A stretch of DNA of 64,000 bases from Ensifer adhaerens (GCF_013283195.1 NZ_JABEKT010000001.1:3406511-3470510), one strand, 5' to 3'. Counted from the stretch's first letter, positions 8,522-18,595 are shown. Numbers and translations: made by a program. The notes: generated by a model not told the origin, from the sequence alone.

Positions 8522-9652
8522 ATCGCGTGGGCGGTAGGCCTGGCGGCCGTTGTTGAGCGCAAGCACGATTTCGGTCAGGTGACGTGCCGTGGCTCCGGAA
8601 AAGAACGGCGCCTCCCCACGCGTGATCGCCTCGGCCTGGGCTGCAATGCCGCCGACAAAATCGATCTTCGAGGGATAGGCGGGCAAGGCTGCAGTCCTGG
8701 CCTTGGCGGGATAGCGCACCCTGTTGCCGGCATAGAGCCGGACAGGCAGCTTGCGACCGACCTTCCATTCGACCCAGTCGAGGATGCGTTGTTGCAGCGA
8801 GCGCCTGGCGCCGAAAGCCTCGAGATGAACGGGCGAGCGGTTGTCCCAGAGGTCGCGCACGACGATGGTGCCCTTGTCGCCGATGATGGTCAGCGACCGG
8901 TCGCGCGGAGCCGCAAGCCCACAGGTCACCCGCGCCGTCACGCCTGAGCGGAAGGAAAGGCAGCCGACCGAGAAATCCGGACCGAGCAGCAACCGTTCCG
9001 TACCCGGCCCCTTGTCCGGAAAGGTCAGGGCCGAAACGGCGCTGACCTCGGCAACCGGGCCGAAGAGCGAAACGAGCCAGCTTGCGGCGTAGCCGGCGTG
9101 CTCGAGTGTGCAGCCGACTTCGAACTCATGCACGCCCGGCCAGCGGGCGCCGGAACGGCTGCGCCATTCCCGCCAGTTTGCCTTGAACACCGGGCCATCT
9201 TCCATTTCCGCGTAGACGAGGCGCGGCGTGCCGATGGCACCAGCCGCCAGCAGCGAGGCACAAAGCGCGTGCGCCTCGCTGAGCGCATTGGCCGGCGCGC
9301 CGCCTAGCACCAGCGCCCGCTCGCGCGCCAGTTCCACCAGCTCGCTCGCCTCATCGACGTCCATGGCCAGCGGCTTTTCGCAATAGACATGCTTGCCGGC
9401 GAGAAGTGATGCCCGATTTACGGTGTAGTGACTTTCCGGCGTCGTCAGGTTGACGACGATCGTGACCGCCGGATCAGCCAGCGCCTCTTCCAGCGTCGCG
9501 TAGCGGTTGACCTTCCAATAGTCGGCAAACTCCGTCAGGCGGGCTTCATCGCGGTCCCAAACGCCTACGAGCCGCAACTGCGGATGGTTGGCAAGCGTCG
9601 TCATGTAATAGTCGGCAACGAAGCCGGTTCCGACAAAGGCTATCCCGGTCAT
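8516..9652 (-). CDS. Gfo/Idh/MocA-family oxidoreductase, co-transcribed with GH9 gene
   Basis: A 378-residue member of the same superfamily as the convergent gene, but clearly a different paralogue. It has FVGTGFVADYY as the nucleotide-binding turn (about residues 5-15) and a catalytic-region EKPLAMD motif (about 94). Its GGAGG ribosome site overlaps the stop codon of the upstream GH9 cellulase gene, with only 12 bases between the frames, so the two are almost certainly one operon. The substrate may therefore be a plant-polysaccharide-derived sugar, an inference from position. Confidence 0.85.
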   Translation of the reverse strand: MTGIAFVGTGFVADYYMTTLANHPQLRLVGVWDRDEARLTEFADYWKVNRYATLEEALADPAVTIVVNLTTPESHYTVNRASLLAGKHVYCEKPLAMDVDEASELVELARERALVLGGAPANALSEAHALCASLLAAGAIGTPRLVYAEMEDGPVFKANWREWRSRSGARWPGVHEFEVGCTLEHAGYAASWLVSLFGPVAEVSAVSALTFPDKGPGTERLLLGPDFSVGCLSFRSGVTARVTCGLAAPRDRSLTIIGDKGTIVVRDLWDNRSPVHLEAFGARRSLQQRILDWVEWKVGRKLPVRLYAGNRVRYPAKARTAALPAYPSKIDFVGGIAAQAEAITRGEAPFFSGATARHLTEIVLALNNGRQAYRPRDL

Positions 9653-9664
9653 CGCTGCAGCCTC

Positions 9665-11923
9665 CTAGCGTGCGTCGGCAAGGAACGACGCGACATAGAC
9701 GAGCGGCGCATTCCAGTTGATGGTGATCTCATTGGATCCGTAGGCCTCGATATCATCGACATAGCATGTCTGGGGGGCGCAGCCCTTCAGGCGCTCTTTG
9801 GCGATCGCATCGACAGGCGTCGAATTCGGTCCGCCGGCAAGTGATCCGACCGGCGGGTTAGGCAGGGCCGGGTCCAGCTGATGCGCGTACCAGCGGCTAT
9901 GCTGGTTCTGCGGCGAGCGAGCGCCGTAGCCCGTGATGTAGGACATCGCCATGGCATTGCGGCCAAGAAGATAGTCCATGCTTTCCCGCGCGGCATTGAG
10001 GAAAGTCTTCTCGCCCGAAAGGTCGAAGGCCGCCGACAGGACGATGATGTTCTGCAAAATAAGCTGGTTCGATCCCCAGTCGTACTGGTGATTTCCAGGG
10101 CGATAGATCTGCCCGAACGGCTCGGCTGCCTGCAGCGGCAGGAAGGATCTGGCCGCATTCAGAACCGTGCGTCGCACCATGTCGAGATCGGCCTTGGGCA
10201 AGGCTTCACCGTAGAGCGCCAGCTGCAGCCGGGCGAAGCCGGCAACATTGCGCCAGTGGAAGGCGCCGCTCGGCGGCAGTACATCGCCCGACCAGTGCGG
10301 TGATGCGCGCAGGACGTCGAGATACTTCGCGTCTCCGGTCGTCAGGAAAAGCTCGGTCGCAGCCCAATAGAGTTCGTCCGAAACGTCGTCGTCGTCATAG
10401 TCGCCGCCGCCTGAATTCCCGTCCGATTTCGGCGCGAGCAGGACCGGATTGGCATTGGCCGCCACCCATGCCTTGCGGGCGGCCGAAAGCAGCTTTGCCG
10501 CAAATGTCGGATTGTCCTTGGCAAACAGCCGCGAGGCCTGTGCGGCAACAGCTGCCACGTCGAAGGTCGCAGCCGTCGAGGGTCGGTGCAGCGCCCGCGG
10601 CTTCGGATCCTCGCTCGGCAGCATCGGCGGCGACGTCCACTCGGTGTCATGGATCTTGTGATGAACCATCCCGGCAAGCGGTTCGCCATCCGGCACCATC
10701 ATCGAAAGCAGGAACTGCAGCTCCCATCGCGCCTCGTCGAGCAGATCGGGAATGCCGTTGCCGTTTTCCGGAATGCGCGCAAGCTGATCGCGCAGGGCTG
10801 GCGATTTGGCCCCGCCGAAGGCGCTGGCGCGCTCGTAGGTCGCCAGCAGCTGAGCAGCGGAGATCGCGCCGTTGACCGCATACTTGCCGTGATCGCCGGC
10901 GTCGTACCAGCCACCGGAAACATCAAGACGATAGGTGCAGGACCAGTCGCCGTAGAGTGATGCGGCTTCGTCGCCACTGAGGCAGCCAACCGATTTGTCG
11001 CCCTCGTTCGGTGCGACACCCACATGGCCGGCGGGCCGCGCATAGGCCTTGCCGGCGATATCGCCGCGGATCTTGATGCCGCTGCGCTGCGGATAGAACC
11101 AGGAGAGCGCGTCGACGGTGAGACGGCCATAGAGATTGTCGGAGATCGAAAAGCGGTCGCTCGTCCAGTCGCCGGAGACCAGTCGATAGCCGTCACCGAG
11201 AACGGCATAGGCGGAAAAATCCGCCACATGCGTCCTGACGCCGCCGGACGGATCAAACCCGCTCGGCCGGGTCATCCCCTCGCCGACGACGACATCGCCG
11301 GCATCGACAAGTTGGAAGGATATGGCGCGGCGCGCGTCCGAGATCACGGTCGCCCGCTTCGGGCCATCGGTGAAATAGCCGAGCTGGTTGACCCGGATGG
11401 TCGGGCCCCTGTTCGCCCGGTTGGTGGCAGCGGGAGGTGCGGCAATCTCCACTAATGACACGTTGTCGATACAGAAGCGCGAGGGCTTGTCGGCTCCGCC
11501 GAGCGGGAAGACCAGTTGAGCCTCCTCCTCGTCCGACGCCATGAAGTCCGCCGAAAACGATGCGCGCTCCGACTCGCCGCCGACGCTGAACTCGCTCTGC
11601 ACCGTCCAGGGCTCGGCCGCGCGCTGGATGCGGGCCGGCACGGCACGGACAGGATCGGCCGCGGCCGACAATGAAAGCCTGTAGTGTAGTCCCGGTTCAA
11701 GTTTCACGCCGTTGACGCCGATGAGCCTGTCCCAGGGACCGCCGCCCGCCGAAACGTCGGCGCAAAGCTCGCCCCCGCCCCGCGTCAGCGCCACACCCTC
11801 ACCGGCCCAGAAGCCGTCCTGGCCATGCTCGAAACGGCCGTCGACGATCAGGTCGGCGCCTGCTGCCACGCCGGGCAGAAATAGGACGACCATGGCCGCC
11901 TGCGCGATCCCCAACCTCGACAC
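9665..11923 (-). CDS. Secreted glycoside hydrolase family 9 endoglucanase
   Basis: From the GTG at 11923 this is a 752-residue exported enzyme. A signal peptide (about 1-23, ending VAAGA) is followed by a carbohydrate-binding-like beta domain (about 24-165), an Ig-like CelD N-terminal domain beginning IRVNQLGY (about 175-262), and the GH9 (alpha/alpha)6 catalytic domain to the end. The catalytic base motif DAGD lies at about 341-344 and the catalytic acid Glu in the C-terminal NEITINWNAP motif near 732. It should cleave beta-1,4-glucan (cellulose-like) chains outside the cell. The frame stays open upstream to 12208 but that extension is arginine-rich and has no export signal, so I exclude it. 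Confidence 0.88.
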   Translation of the reverse strand: MSRLGIAQAAMVVLFLPGVAAGADLIVDGRFEHGQDGFWAGEGVALTRGGGELCADVSAGGGPWDRLIGVNGVKLEPGLHYRLSLSAAADPVRAVPARIQRAAEPWTVQSEFSVGGESERASFSADFMASDEEEAQLVFPLGGADKPSRFCIDNVSLVEIAAPPAATNRANRGPTIRVNQLGYFTDGPKRATVISDARRAISFQLVDAGDVVVGEGMTRPSGFDPSGGVRTHVADFSAYAVLGDGYRLVSGDWTSDRFSISDNLYGRLTVDALSWFYPQRSGIKIRGDIAGKAYARPAGHVGVAPNEGDKSVGCLSGDEAASLYGDWSCTYRLDVSGGWYDAGDHGKYAVNGAISAAQLLATYERASAFGGAKSPALRDQLARIPENGNGIPDLLDEARWELQFLLSMMVPDGEPLAGMVHHKIHDTEWTSPPMLPSEDPKPRALHRPSTAATFDVAAVAAQASRLFAKDNPTFAAKLLSAARKAWVAANANPVLLAPKSDGNSGGGDYDDDDVSDELYWAATELFLTTGDAKYLDVLRASPHWSGDVLPPSGAFHWRNVAGFARLQLALYGEALPKADLDMVRRTVLNAARSFLPLQAAEPFGQIYRPGNHQYDWGSNQLILQNIIVLSAAFDLSGEKTFLNAARESMDYLLGRNAMAMSYITGYGARSPQNQHSRWYAHQLDPALPNPPVGSLAGGPNSTPVDAIAKERLKGCAPQTCYVDDIEAYGSNEITINWNAPLVYVASFLADAR

Positions 11924-12270
11924 CGTCTCGCACTCCGCTTCATTCGGCGCCGGATCGCACCGTCCGGACGACGGCCAAAAGCACGAGCCATGGATCCGGC
12001 GATACACGGCGCGGTAGCGTTGACGCAAACAGGTTAAACTTGAGAAAACGTCCGCGCCTGCAACGAAAAATCCCGCCCACCGCCGGAAATGAACAGGTGA
12101 TTCTTTCGGCAAATCACACCCACCCACCAAACTGGTGCGAGCCCTGAACCCGTTCACGCGCCGGCTCTCCAGACTTGACCCGAACCTGCGCCCTGATAGT
12201 TTGACCAAAGGGTAAAAAAATCCGAACGGGCGCGACTGCCCGACACAGGACCATGCCGAGGAGAACTGGA
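11924..12270. other. Divergent intergenic region, GH9 gene / aminotransferase
   Basis: A 347-base gap holding the promoters of two divergent genes. TTGACC-like hexamers occur near 12175 and 12201, but none has a well-spaced -10 partner that I can support. No repeat, RNA gene or convincing small coding frame is seen. Confidence 0.6.
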
Positions 12271-13599
12271 ATGTCGAACCGTCTGAATACCACGCCGAAC
12301 GATCTGCGCGCCTTCTGGATGCCGTTTACCGCCAACCGGCAGTTCAAGAAGGAGCCGCGCCTGTTCGTCGGCGCCAAGGACATGCACTACACGACCCATG
12401 ACGGTCGCACGGTGCTCGACGGTACCGCCGGTCTCTGGTGCGTGAATGCCGGCCATTGTCGCCCGAAGATCACCGAGGCGATCCGCGAACAGGCGGGTGA
12501 GCTCGACTATGCACCGGCCTTCCAGCTCGGCCACCCCAAGGCCTTCGAACTCGCCAACCGCCTGGTCGACATCGCACCTGAGGGCATGAACCACGTTCTC
12601 TACACCAATTCCGGGTCGGAATCGGTCGAGACCGCGCTGAAGGTGGCGCTCGCCTACCACCGCGCCAAGGGCGACGGCTCGCGCTCCCGCCTGATCGGCC
12701 GCGAGCGCGGCTATCACGGCGTCAATTTCGGCGGCATCTCGGTCGGCGGCATCGTCTCCAACCGCAAGATGTTCGGCACGCTCTTGACCGGCGTCGACCA
12801 CATGCCGCACACCCACCTGCCAGCCCAGAACGCCTTTACCCGCGGCGAGCCCGAACATGGCGGTGATCTCGCGACCGAGCTCGAGCGCATCGTCACCCTG
12901 CACGACGCCTCGACGATCGCCGCAGTCATCGTCGAACCGGTGGCAGGCTCGACCGGCGTGCTGATCCCGCCGAAGGGCTATCTCCAGAAGCTGCGCGACA
13001 TCTGCACCAAGCACGGCATCCTCTTGATCTTCGACGAAGTCATCACCGGCTTCGGTCGCCTCGGCACGCCTTTCGCCGCCCAGTATTTCGACGTGACGCC
13101 TGATATCATCACCACCGCCAAGGGCCTCACCAACGGCGTTATCCCGATGGGCGCGGTGTTCGTGACGTCGGAAATCCACGACGCCTTCATGAACGGCCCG
13201 GAACACCTGATCGAGTTTTTCCACGGCTACACCTATTCCGGCAACCCGATCGCCTCGGCCGCAGCCCTCGGCACCCTCGACACCTACAAGGAAGAGGGCC
13301 TTCTGACCCGCGCCGCAGAACTGGCCTCCTACTGGGAGGATGGCCTGCATTCCCTCAAGGACTGCCCGAATGTGATCGACATCCGCAATGTCGGCCTGAT
13401 CGGCGCGATCGAGCTGCAGCCGATCGCCGGAGAACCGACCAAACGTGCCTTCAACGCCTTCCTGAAGGCCTATGAGAAGGGCCTCCTGATCCGCACCACC
13501 GGCGACATCATTGCGCTGTCGCCGCCGCTGATCATCTCCAAGGCGGAGATCGACGAGCTGTTCGACAAGCTTCGCGACGTGCTCGTCAACAATATCTGA
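12271..13599 (+). CDS. Omega-amino acid:pyruvate aminotransferase (class III, PLP)
   Basis: A 442-residue fold-type I, class III aminotransferase. The PLP lysine lies in TTAKGLTNG (about residue 288), the cofactor-binding Asp in IFDEVITGFGR (about 259), and the N-terminal LWCVNAGH region matches beta-alanine/omega-amino acid:pyruvate transaminases. It would transfer an amino group from beta-alanine or similar omega-amino acids to pyruvate. GAGGAG precedes ATG 12271. Beta-alanine is a pyrimidine-breakdown product, which would suit the nucleobase catabolism elsewhere in the window, but this link is only suggestive. Confidence 0.85.
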   Translation: MSNRLNTTPNDLRAFWMPFTANRQFKKEPRLFVGAKDMHYTTHDGRTVLDGTAGLWCVNAGHCRPKITEAIREQAGELDYAPAFQLGHPKAFELANRLVDIAPEGMNHVLYTNSGSESVETALKVALAYHRAKGDGSRSRLIGRERGYHGVNFGGISVGGIVSNRKMFGTLLTGVDHMPHTHLPAQNAFTRGEPEHGGDLATELERIVTLHDASTIAAVIVEPVAGSTGVLIPPKGYLQKLRDICTKHGILLIFDEVITGFGRLGTPFAAQYFDVTPDIITTAKGLTNGVIPMGAVFVTSEIHDAFMNGPEHLIEFFHGYTYSGNPIASAAALGTLDTYKEEGLLTRAAELASYWEDGLHSLKDCPNVIDIRNVGLIGAIELQPIAGEPTKRAFNAFLKAYEKGLLIRTTGDIIALSPPLIISKAEIDELFDKLRDVLVNNI

Positions 13600-13622
13600 T
13601 AACGTCGCCACCGGCGAACAGG

Positions 13623-13650
13623 ACCCTTTCCCCGGCAACGGGGAGAGGGT
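13623..13650 (+). terminator. Hairpin after the aminotransferase gene
   Basis: An 11-pair stem (13623-13633 with 13640-13650, one G-U pair) with a 6-base loop, 24 bases after the stop codon and followed by TAATCTT. It is terminator-like, but the T tract is weak. Confidence 0.6.
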
Positions 13651-13686
13651 TAATCTTATCTACAGACCGAAATAAAGGGTGCAGAG

Positions 13687-15384
13687 ATGTCGACAGCTTT
13701 GGAACGAATGATCGACCAGGGCGTCGGCCGCGAGCCGGCCGACATCGTGCTCAAGGGCGGGCGCTTCTTCGACCTGGTGACAGGCGATCTCGTCGCCTCC
13801 GACATCGCCATATCAGGTGGCCGCATCGTCGGCACCTATGGCGATTATCAAGGACGCGAGGAGATCGATATCTCCGGCCGCATCGTCGTGCCCGGCTTCA
13901 TCGATACGCACCTGCACATCGAATCCTCGCTCGTCACCCCGCATGAGTTCGATCGCTGCGTGCTGCCGCTCGGCATCACCACCGTCATCTGCGACCCGCA
14001 CGAGATCGCCAACGTGCTCGGCACCGAGGGCATCCAGTTCTTTCTCGATTCCGCCCTCGAGACCATCATGGATATCCGCGTGCAGCTGTCGTCCTGCGTG
14101 CCGGCGACGCACCTGGAGACGTCAGGCGCCGACCTGCCGATCGAACGGCTCCTGCCCTTCCGCGATCATCCGAAGGTGATCGGCCTTGCCGAGTTCATGA
14201 ACTTCCCCGGGGTCGTGCACAAGGATCCCGTTTGCCTTGCCAAGCTGGAGGCGTTCCAGGGCGGCCATATCGACGGCCACGCGCCGCTCTTGAGCGGCAA
14301 GGACCTCAACGGTTACCTGTCGACCGGCATCCGCACGGAGCACGAATGCACCACGGCGCAAGAGGCGATGGAGAAGATCCGAAAGGGCATGCACATTCTG
14401 GTGCGTGAGGGCTCGGTCTCCAAGGACCTGCATGCGCTGATGCCCATTATCACCGAACGGCTGTCGCCCTATCTCGCGCTCTGCACCGACGACCGCAATC
14501 CGCTCGATATCGCCGAGCAAGGCCACCTCGACTACATGATCCGCACCGCGATCTCAGCCGGCGTCGAGCCGTTGGCGATCTATCGCGCCGCCTCGATTTC
14601 GGCCGCACGCGCCTTCGGCCTTCGCGACCGTGGCCTTGTTGCGCCAGGCTGGCGCGCCGATCTCGTGGTGCTCGATAGCCTGGAAAGCTGCCGCGCGCAG
14701 ATGGTGTTTTCCGGCGGCCGGCGCGTGAGCGACGCCCTGTTTGCCACCCGCAAGCCTGTCGCCCCGGTCGGGCTCGACAGCGTCAAGGCCGGCCATGTCA
14801 ACGCCAGCGACTTCGGCGTGCCCTATTCCGACAATGACACGTCCGTCATCGGCGTTCTGCCGGGCAAGATCATCACCGAACACCGCCGCTACAAGCTGCC
14901 GGCAAACGGCAACGAGACCGGCGTCGATCTCGGCCGCGACATCATCAAGGTGGCGGTAATCGAGCGCCACGGCGTCAACGGCAACCATGCCAATGGCTTC
15001 GTCCAGGGCTTTGGCCTGAAGAAGGGCGCGATCGCGTCCACGGTCGGCCATGACAGCCACAACATCTGCGTCGTCGGCGTCAATGTCGAGGACATGGCGA
15101 CCGCTGCCAATCGGCTTGGCGAGATCAAGGGCGGCTTCGTCGTCGTCGAGGATGGCAAGGTCACCGGCGAGATCGCATTGCCTGTCGCGGGCCTGATGAG
15201 CCTTGAGCCACATGAATCCGTGCGCGATACCCTGCATCACCTGCGCCAGGCCGCCTTTGCGCTGGGCGCGACGCTGGAAGAGCCGTTCCTGCAGCTCGCC
15301 TTCCTGCCGCTGCCGGTGATCCCGCATCTGAAGATCTCCGACCGCGGGCTCGTCGACGTTGACAAGTTCATGCTGATCGGCTGA
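13687..15384 (+). CDS. ade: Adenine deaminase
   Basis: A 565-residue amidohydrolase that converts adenine to hypoxanthine and ammonia. The metal-binding DTHLHIESS motif is near residue 73, a second conserved HAP region with the [12 protein letters not shown] stretch near 196, and the CTDDRNP motif near 262. The long C-terminal domain with SHNICVVG is typical of the bacterial Ade/AdeC family rather than of adenosine-deaminase-like adenine deaminases. Its product can enter the XdhAB route further along the window. It follows the aminotransferase by 87 bases, separated by a hairpin. Confidence 0.93.
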   Translation: MSTALERMIDQGVGREPADIVLKGGRFFDLVTGDLVASDIAISGGRIVGTYGDYQGREEIDISGRIVVPGFIDTHLHIESSLVTPHEFDRCVLPLGITTVICDPHEIANVLGTEGIQFFLDSALETIMDIRVQLSSCVPATHLETSGADLPIERLLPFRDHPKVIGLAEFMNFPGVVHKDPVCLAKLEAFQGGHIDGHAPLLSGKDLNGYLSTGIRTEHECTTAQEAMEKIRKGMHILVREGSVSKDLHALMPIITERLSPYLALCTDDRNPLDIAEQGHLDYMIRTAISAGVEPLAIYRAASISAARAFGLRDRGLVAPGWRADLVVLDSLESCRAQMVFSGGRRVSDALFATRKPVAPVGLDSVKAGHVNASDFGVPYSDNDTSVIGVLPGKIITEHRRYKLPANGNETGVDLGRDIIKVAVIERHGVNGNHANGFVQGFGLKKGAIASTVGHDSHNICVVGVNVEDMATAANRLGEIKGGFVVVEDGKVTGEIALPVAGLMSLEPHESVRDTLHHLRQAAFALGATLEEPFLQLAFLPLPVIPHLKISDRGLVDVDKFMLIG

Positions 15385-15400
15385 GCCGGATTAGCGTCGC

Positions 15401-15865
15401 TCAGTTATCGGCGGAGGAGCCGGAAAGCTCCTTGCGGAAATACACCACGCGTTCGGTTTCCTCGAAGCCGAGCGCCATGTGCAGGCCGTGGCTTTCAAGG
15501 TTGTCGATGTCGGTGTCCGACGCCAGCTCGCGACAACCATGGCTGATCGCCCAGCGCTCTGCAGCCGTGATCAGCGCCCGCGCCACCCCATGGCGACGAT
15601 AGCGTGGAAGCACGTAGATGCCTTCGAGAAAGGCGACAGGCGACGTCTCGCAGCCGTTGACGTAATCCGTGCGCAACGACACCTCAGCAAAGCCTGCGGC
15701 AACCCCTGCATCGTCCTCGCACAGAAACGCCGCCTGCCGTTCGGCCGCCGCAAGACAGCCGTCGATCTCCTCACGGTGCACCACGGCCGGCGTATCGGAC
15801 CAGAGCGCCAGCCGCATCTCCAGCCAGCGTCCCACCATCTCGACGTCCATCAGCAACACACGCAT
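15401..15865 (-). CDS. AAC(6')-like GNAT acetyltransferase
   Basis: A 154-residue acetyl-CoA-dependent N-acetyltransferase. The acetyl-CoA loop (RRHGVARAL, about residues 93-101) and the diagnostic DYVNGCETSPV, ELASDTDIDN and GFEETERVVYFRK stretches closely match aminoglycoside 6'-N-acetyltransferases of the AAC(6')-I type. Base composition is like that of its neighbours, so it looks like a resident chromosomal gene. Its ATG shares one base with the stop of the alpha-glucosidase gene (TGATG), so translation is coupled. Natural substrate unknown; low-level aminoglycoside acetylation is plausible. Confidence 0.8.
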   Translation of the reverse strand: MRVLLMDVEMVGRWLEMRLALWSDTPAVVHREEIDGCLAAAERQAAFLCEDDAGVAAGFAEVSLRTDYVNGCETSPVAFLEGIYVLPRYRRHGVARALITAAERWAISHGCRELASDTDIDNLESHGLHMALGFEETERVVYFRKELSGSSADN

Positions 15866-17502
15866 CACAGTTTCCCGCAATAGGCGCTCAGGCCACCGAG
15901 CTTCAGCACGCCACCGACAACCTCAGCCAATTGGCCCGGCAGTGGAACGGTCTCGACGGACGTGTCGGAAACGAGGAACTCCTGCGGCTCCCGCGTCAGG
16001 TTGAAGACGAAGAGCAGTCGCTCACCGTCCTTTTCGCGGGTGAACGCCAGAAGATCGCGGTTGCTCTCAAGAAACGACATGTCGCCATCGTGCAACGCTG
16101 CATGCGACCGGCGGAAGCCAAGCATGGAACGATAATGATTGAGCACACTGTCGGCGCCAGACTGCTGCGTATCGACCGCCAGCCGCGCCTGATCCGCCGG
16201 CACCGGCAACCACGGCTTTCCGGCGGAGAAACCAGCATTCGTGGCAGACGCTTCCCACACCATCGGCGTGCGGCAACCATCCCTGCCCTTGAAGGACGGC
16301 CAGAAGCGGATGCCGTAGGGATCGCGCAGATCCTCGAAGGCGACGTCGGCCTCGGGCAGGCCGAGCTCTTCGCCCTGATAGAGGCACACCGAACCACGCA
16401 GGGTCGCGAGTAGCGTGATCGCCAGCCTGGCGACTACCTCCCGTTCCGCCTCGCTTTCGGCAAAGCGGCTGACATGGCGCATGACGTCGTGGTTGGAAAA
16501 GGCCCAGCAGACCCATCCGTCAGTGACCGCCTTCTGGAAATTGTCGACGCAACGGCGGATATGGCTTGCGGTGAAATCCGGGCCGAGCAGATCAAAGGTG
16601 TAGCACATGTGCAGCTTGTCGCCGCCGCTGGTATAGGCGGCCACCGTCTTCAGCGAGCGGGCGCCGTCTCCGACCTCCCCCACCGTCGTGCGCCCGCCAT
16701 AGCCATCGAGCAGAGCCCTGAAGCGCTGCAGGAAGGCGACGTTTTCCAGCTGGCTCTTGTCATAGAGATGATCCTGCATGCCGTAGGGATTGACGTCGGG
16801 CGCGTCGTTGCTGGTGGCATCCGGATCCGGCACCAGCGGCGGATTGTCTCTGAGATGGCGGTCGTGGAAATAGAAGTTCACCGTATCGAGCCGAAAGCCG
16901 TCGACACCACGGTCGAGCCAGAACCGCGCGGCATCGAGCACAGCATCCTGAACCTGCGGATTGTGGAAGTTGAGATCCGGCTGCGAGGCCAGGAAGTTGT
17001 GCATGTAATACTGCTTGCGCACCCCGTCCCACTCCCAGGCAGGCCCGCCGAAGATCGAAAGCCAGTTGTTGGGCGCAGTACCATCCGGCTTCGGATCCGC
17101 CCAGACATACCAGTCTGCCCTCGGGTTTTCGCGGCTGGAGCGGCTCTCGACGAACCAGGAGTGGCGGTCGGACGAATGCGAAATCACCTGGTCGATGATC
17201 ACCTTGAGGTGGAGACGGTGCGCTTCCGCCAGCATGTCGTCGAAATCGGTAAGCGTGCCGAACATCGGGTCGACATCGCAATAGTCCGAGACGTCATAGC
17301 CCATGTCCGCCTGCGGCGAGGTGAAGAATGGCGACAGCCAGATGGCGTCAACGCCGAGCGAGGCAATGTGGCCGAGCCGGCGGGTGACACCCTTCAGGTC
17401 GCCGATGCCATCGCCATCGGTATCCTGGAACGAGCGCGGATAGACCTGATAGATCACCGCGCCGCGCCACCAATCGTCACCCGAACCCTGCTGAGACGCC
17501 AT
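15865..17502 (-). CDS. aglA: Alpha-glucosidase (GH13)
   Basis: A 545-residue cytoplasmic GH13 enzyme that releases glucose from alpha-glucosides such as sucrose, maltose or trehalulose. The family regions are intact: DQVISHSSD, the nucleophile Asp in GFRLDTVNFYFHD, the acid Glu in TVGEVGDG and the FSNHD transition-state residue. I start at ATG 17502, just before the WWRGAVIYQVYPRSF strand that begins these enzymes; the longer open frame to 17754 has no support. In S. meliloti aglA lies in an agl transport operon; here no transporter genes adjoin. The symbol rests on resemblance to rhizobial AglA. Confidence 0.85.
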   Translation of the reverse strand: MASQQGSGDDWWRGAVIYQVYPRSFQDTDGDGIGDLKGVTRRLGHIASLGVDAIWLSPFFTSPQADMGYDVSDYCDVDPMFGTLTDFDDMLAEAHRLHLKVIIDQVISHSSDRHSWFVESRSSRENPRADWYVWADPKPDGTAPNNWLSIFGGPAWEWDGVRKQYYMHNFLASQPDLNFHNPQVQDAVLDAARFWLDRGVDGFRLDTVNFYFHDRHLRDNPPLVPDPDATSNDAPDVNPYGMQDHLYDKSQLENVAFLQRFRALLDGYGGRTTVGEVGDGARSLKTVAAYTSGGDKLHMCYTFDLLGPDFTASHIRRCVDNFQKAVTDGWVCWAFSNHDVMRHVSRFAESEAEREVVARLAITLLATLRGSVCLYQGEELGLPEADVAFEDLRDPYGIRFWPSFKGRDGCRTPMVWEASATNAGFSAGKPWLPVPADQARLAVDTQQSGADSVLNHYRSMLGFRRSHAALHDGDMSFLESNRDLLAFTREKDGERLLFVFNLTREPQEFLVSDTSVETVPLPGQLAEVVGGVLKLGGLSAYCGKL

Positions 17503-17680
17503 GCCCTGCCCCCGTGAAACCGATCTGTGCGCAAAGATGTAGCCTTGCGCGGCGCATGAGTAAACGCCGGACTGAGCCATGCCATCGCTCAAATCGCCAA
17601 TGCCGGAAAACATTCTCTTGCCGAGACCGGCCTTGAACCTTATCCCGTCAGCACGGGAAAAACGAAAGGGAGAGAAGACG

Positions 17681-18595
17681 TTGGCCGGAACGATGCTTTC
17701 GATCGGGGAGTGCATGGTCGAACTGATGCAGGCCGAGGGCGGTCTGTTGCGCAAGGGCTATGCTGGCGACACCTTCAATGCAGCCTACTATGCGCGCCTG
17801 TTCCTGCCGAGCGACTGGACGGTCGCCTATTGCTCCGCCGTCGGCACCGACACCGTGTCCGACGAAATGCTCGCCTTCATGGCCGAGAAAGGCATCGATA
17901 CCGGCCCAGTTCGCAAGATCGAAGGCCGCACGCCCGGCCTCTACATGATCCATCTGAAGGACGGCGAGCGTAGCTTCTCCTATTGGCGCTCGGCTTCTGC
18001 TGCACGGCTGCTTGCCGACGACCCGGACCATCTGCGCCGCGCCGTCGAGGGCGCCGACCTCATTCTCTTCTCCGGCATTACCCTTGCGATCCTTTCGCCC
18101 GACGCTGTGGAAACCCTGCTTGCCGAGCTGCGCCGCGCCAAGGCCGCGGGCAAGCGCGTCGTCTTCGACCCCAATATCCGCCCCCGCCTCTGGGACGATG
18201 CCGAGCGCATGCGCCGGACACTGACCGAAGGCGCCCGCGCCGCCAGCCTGCTGATGCCGAGCTTCGACGACGAGGTGACGCATTTCGGCGACAGCTCGAT
18301 CACGGCGACGATCGCGCGCTACAAGGCGCTGGGTGTGGCGGATGTCGTCGTCAAGGACGGGGAAAAGGGCGTGACGCTCGCGTTCGAGGGGTCGGAAGAA
18401 AGCCACGTCCCGGCCACACCAGTCGCGCGCGTGGTCGACACCACCAGCGCCGGCGACAGCTTCAACGGCGCCTTCCTTTCCCGTCTTGTCACGGGCGGCT
18501 CGCCGAGCGAGGCTGCAGCCTTTGCGGCGCGCATCGCTGCCGGCGTCATCGGCCATCACGGCGCGCTCGTCGACAAGGCCAAGCTCGTCGGCTGA
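17681..18595 (+). CDS. kdgK: 2-dehydro-3-deoxygluconate kinase (PfkB family)
   Basis: A 304-residue ribokinase-fold enzyme that phosphorylates KDG to KDPG for the Entner-Doudoroff route. The N-terminal SIGECMVEL motif and the C-terminal DTTSAGDSFNGAF anion-hole/catalytic Asp motif (about residue 252-264) are complete. The start is uncertain: TTG 17681 has GGGAGAG eight bases upstream, while ATG 17693 lies four codons later with a poorer site. It is divergent from the alpha-glucosidase gene across about 180 bases. Confidence 0.88.
   Translation: MAGTMLSIGECMVELMQAEGGLLRKGYAGDTFNAAYYARLFLPSDWTVAYCSAVGTDTVSDEMLAFMAEKGIDTGPVRKIEGRTPGLYMIHLKDGERSFSYWRSASAARLLADDPDHLRRAVEGADLILFSGITLAILSPDAVETLLAELRRAKAAGKRVVFDPNIRPRLWDDAERMRRTLTEGARAASLLMPSFDDEVTHFGDSSITATIARYKALGVADVVVKDGEKGVTLAFEGSEESHVPATPVARVVDTTSAGDSFNGAFLSRLVTGGSPSEAAAFAARIAAGVIGHHGALVDKAKLVG

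Noticed and set aside
11924..12208. N-terminal extension of the GH9 cellulase
   Set aside because: The extra 95 residues are basic and would bury the clear signal peptide that starts at GTG 11923.
12154..13638. Long open frame on the minus strand opposite the aminotransferase gene (about 494 codons)
   Set aside because: Fully antisense to a well-supported PLP enzyme; no domain or ribosome site recognised.
15401..15865. Acquired aminoglycoside-resistance cassette
   Set aside because: No integron, repeat or mobile-element sequence is present, base composition matches neighbours, and the start is coupled to a resident gene.
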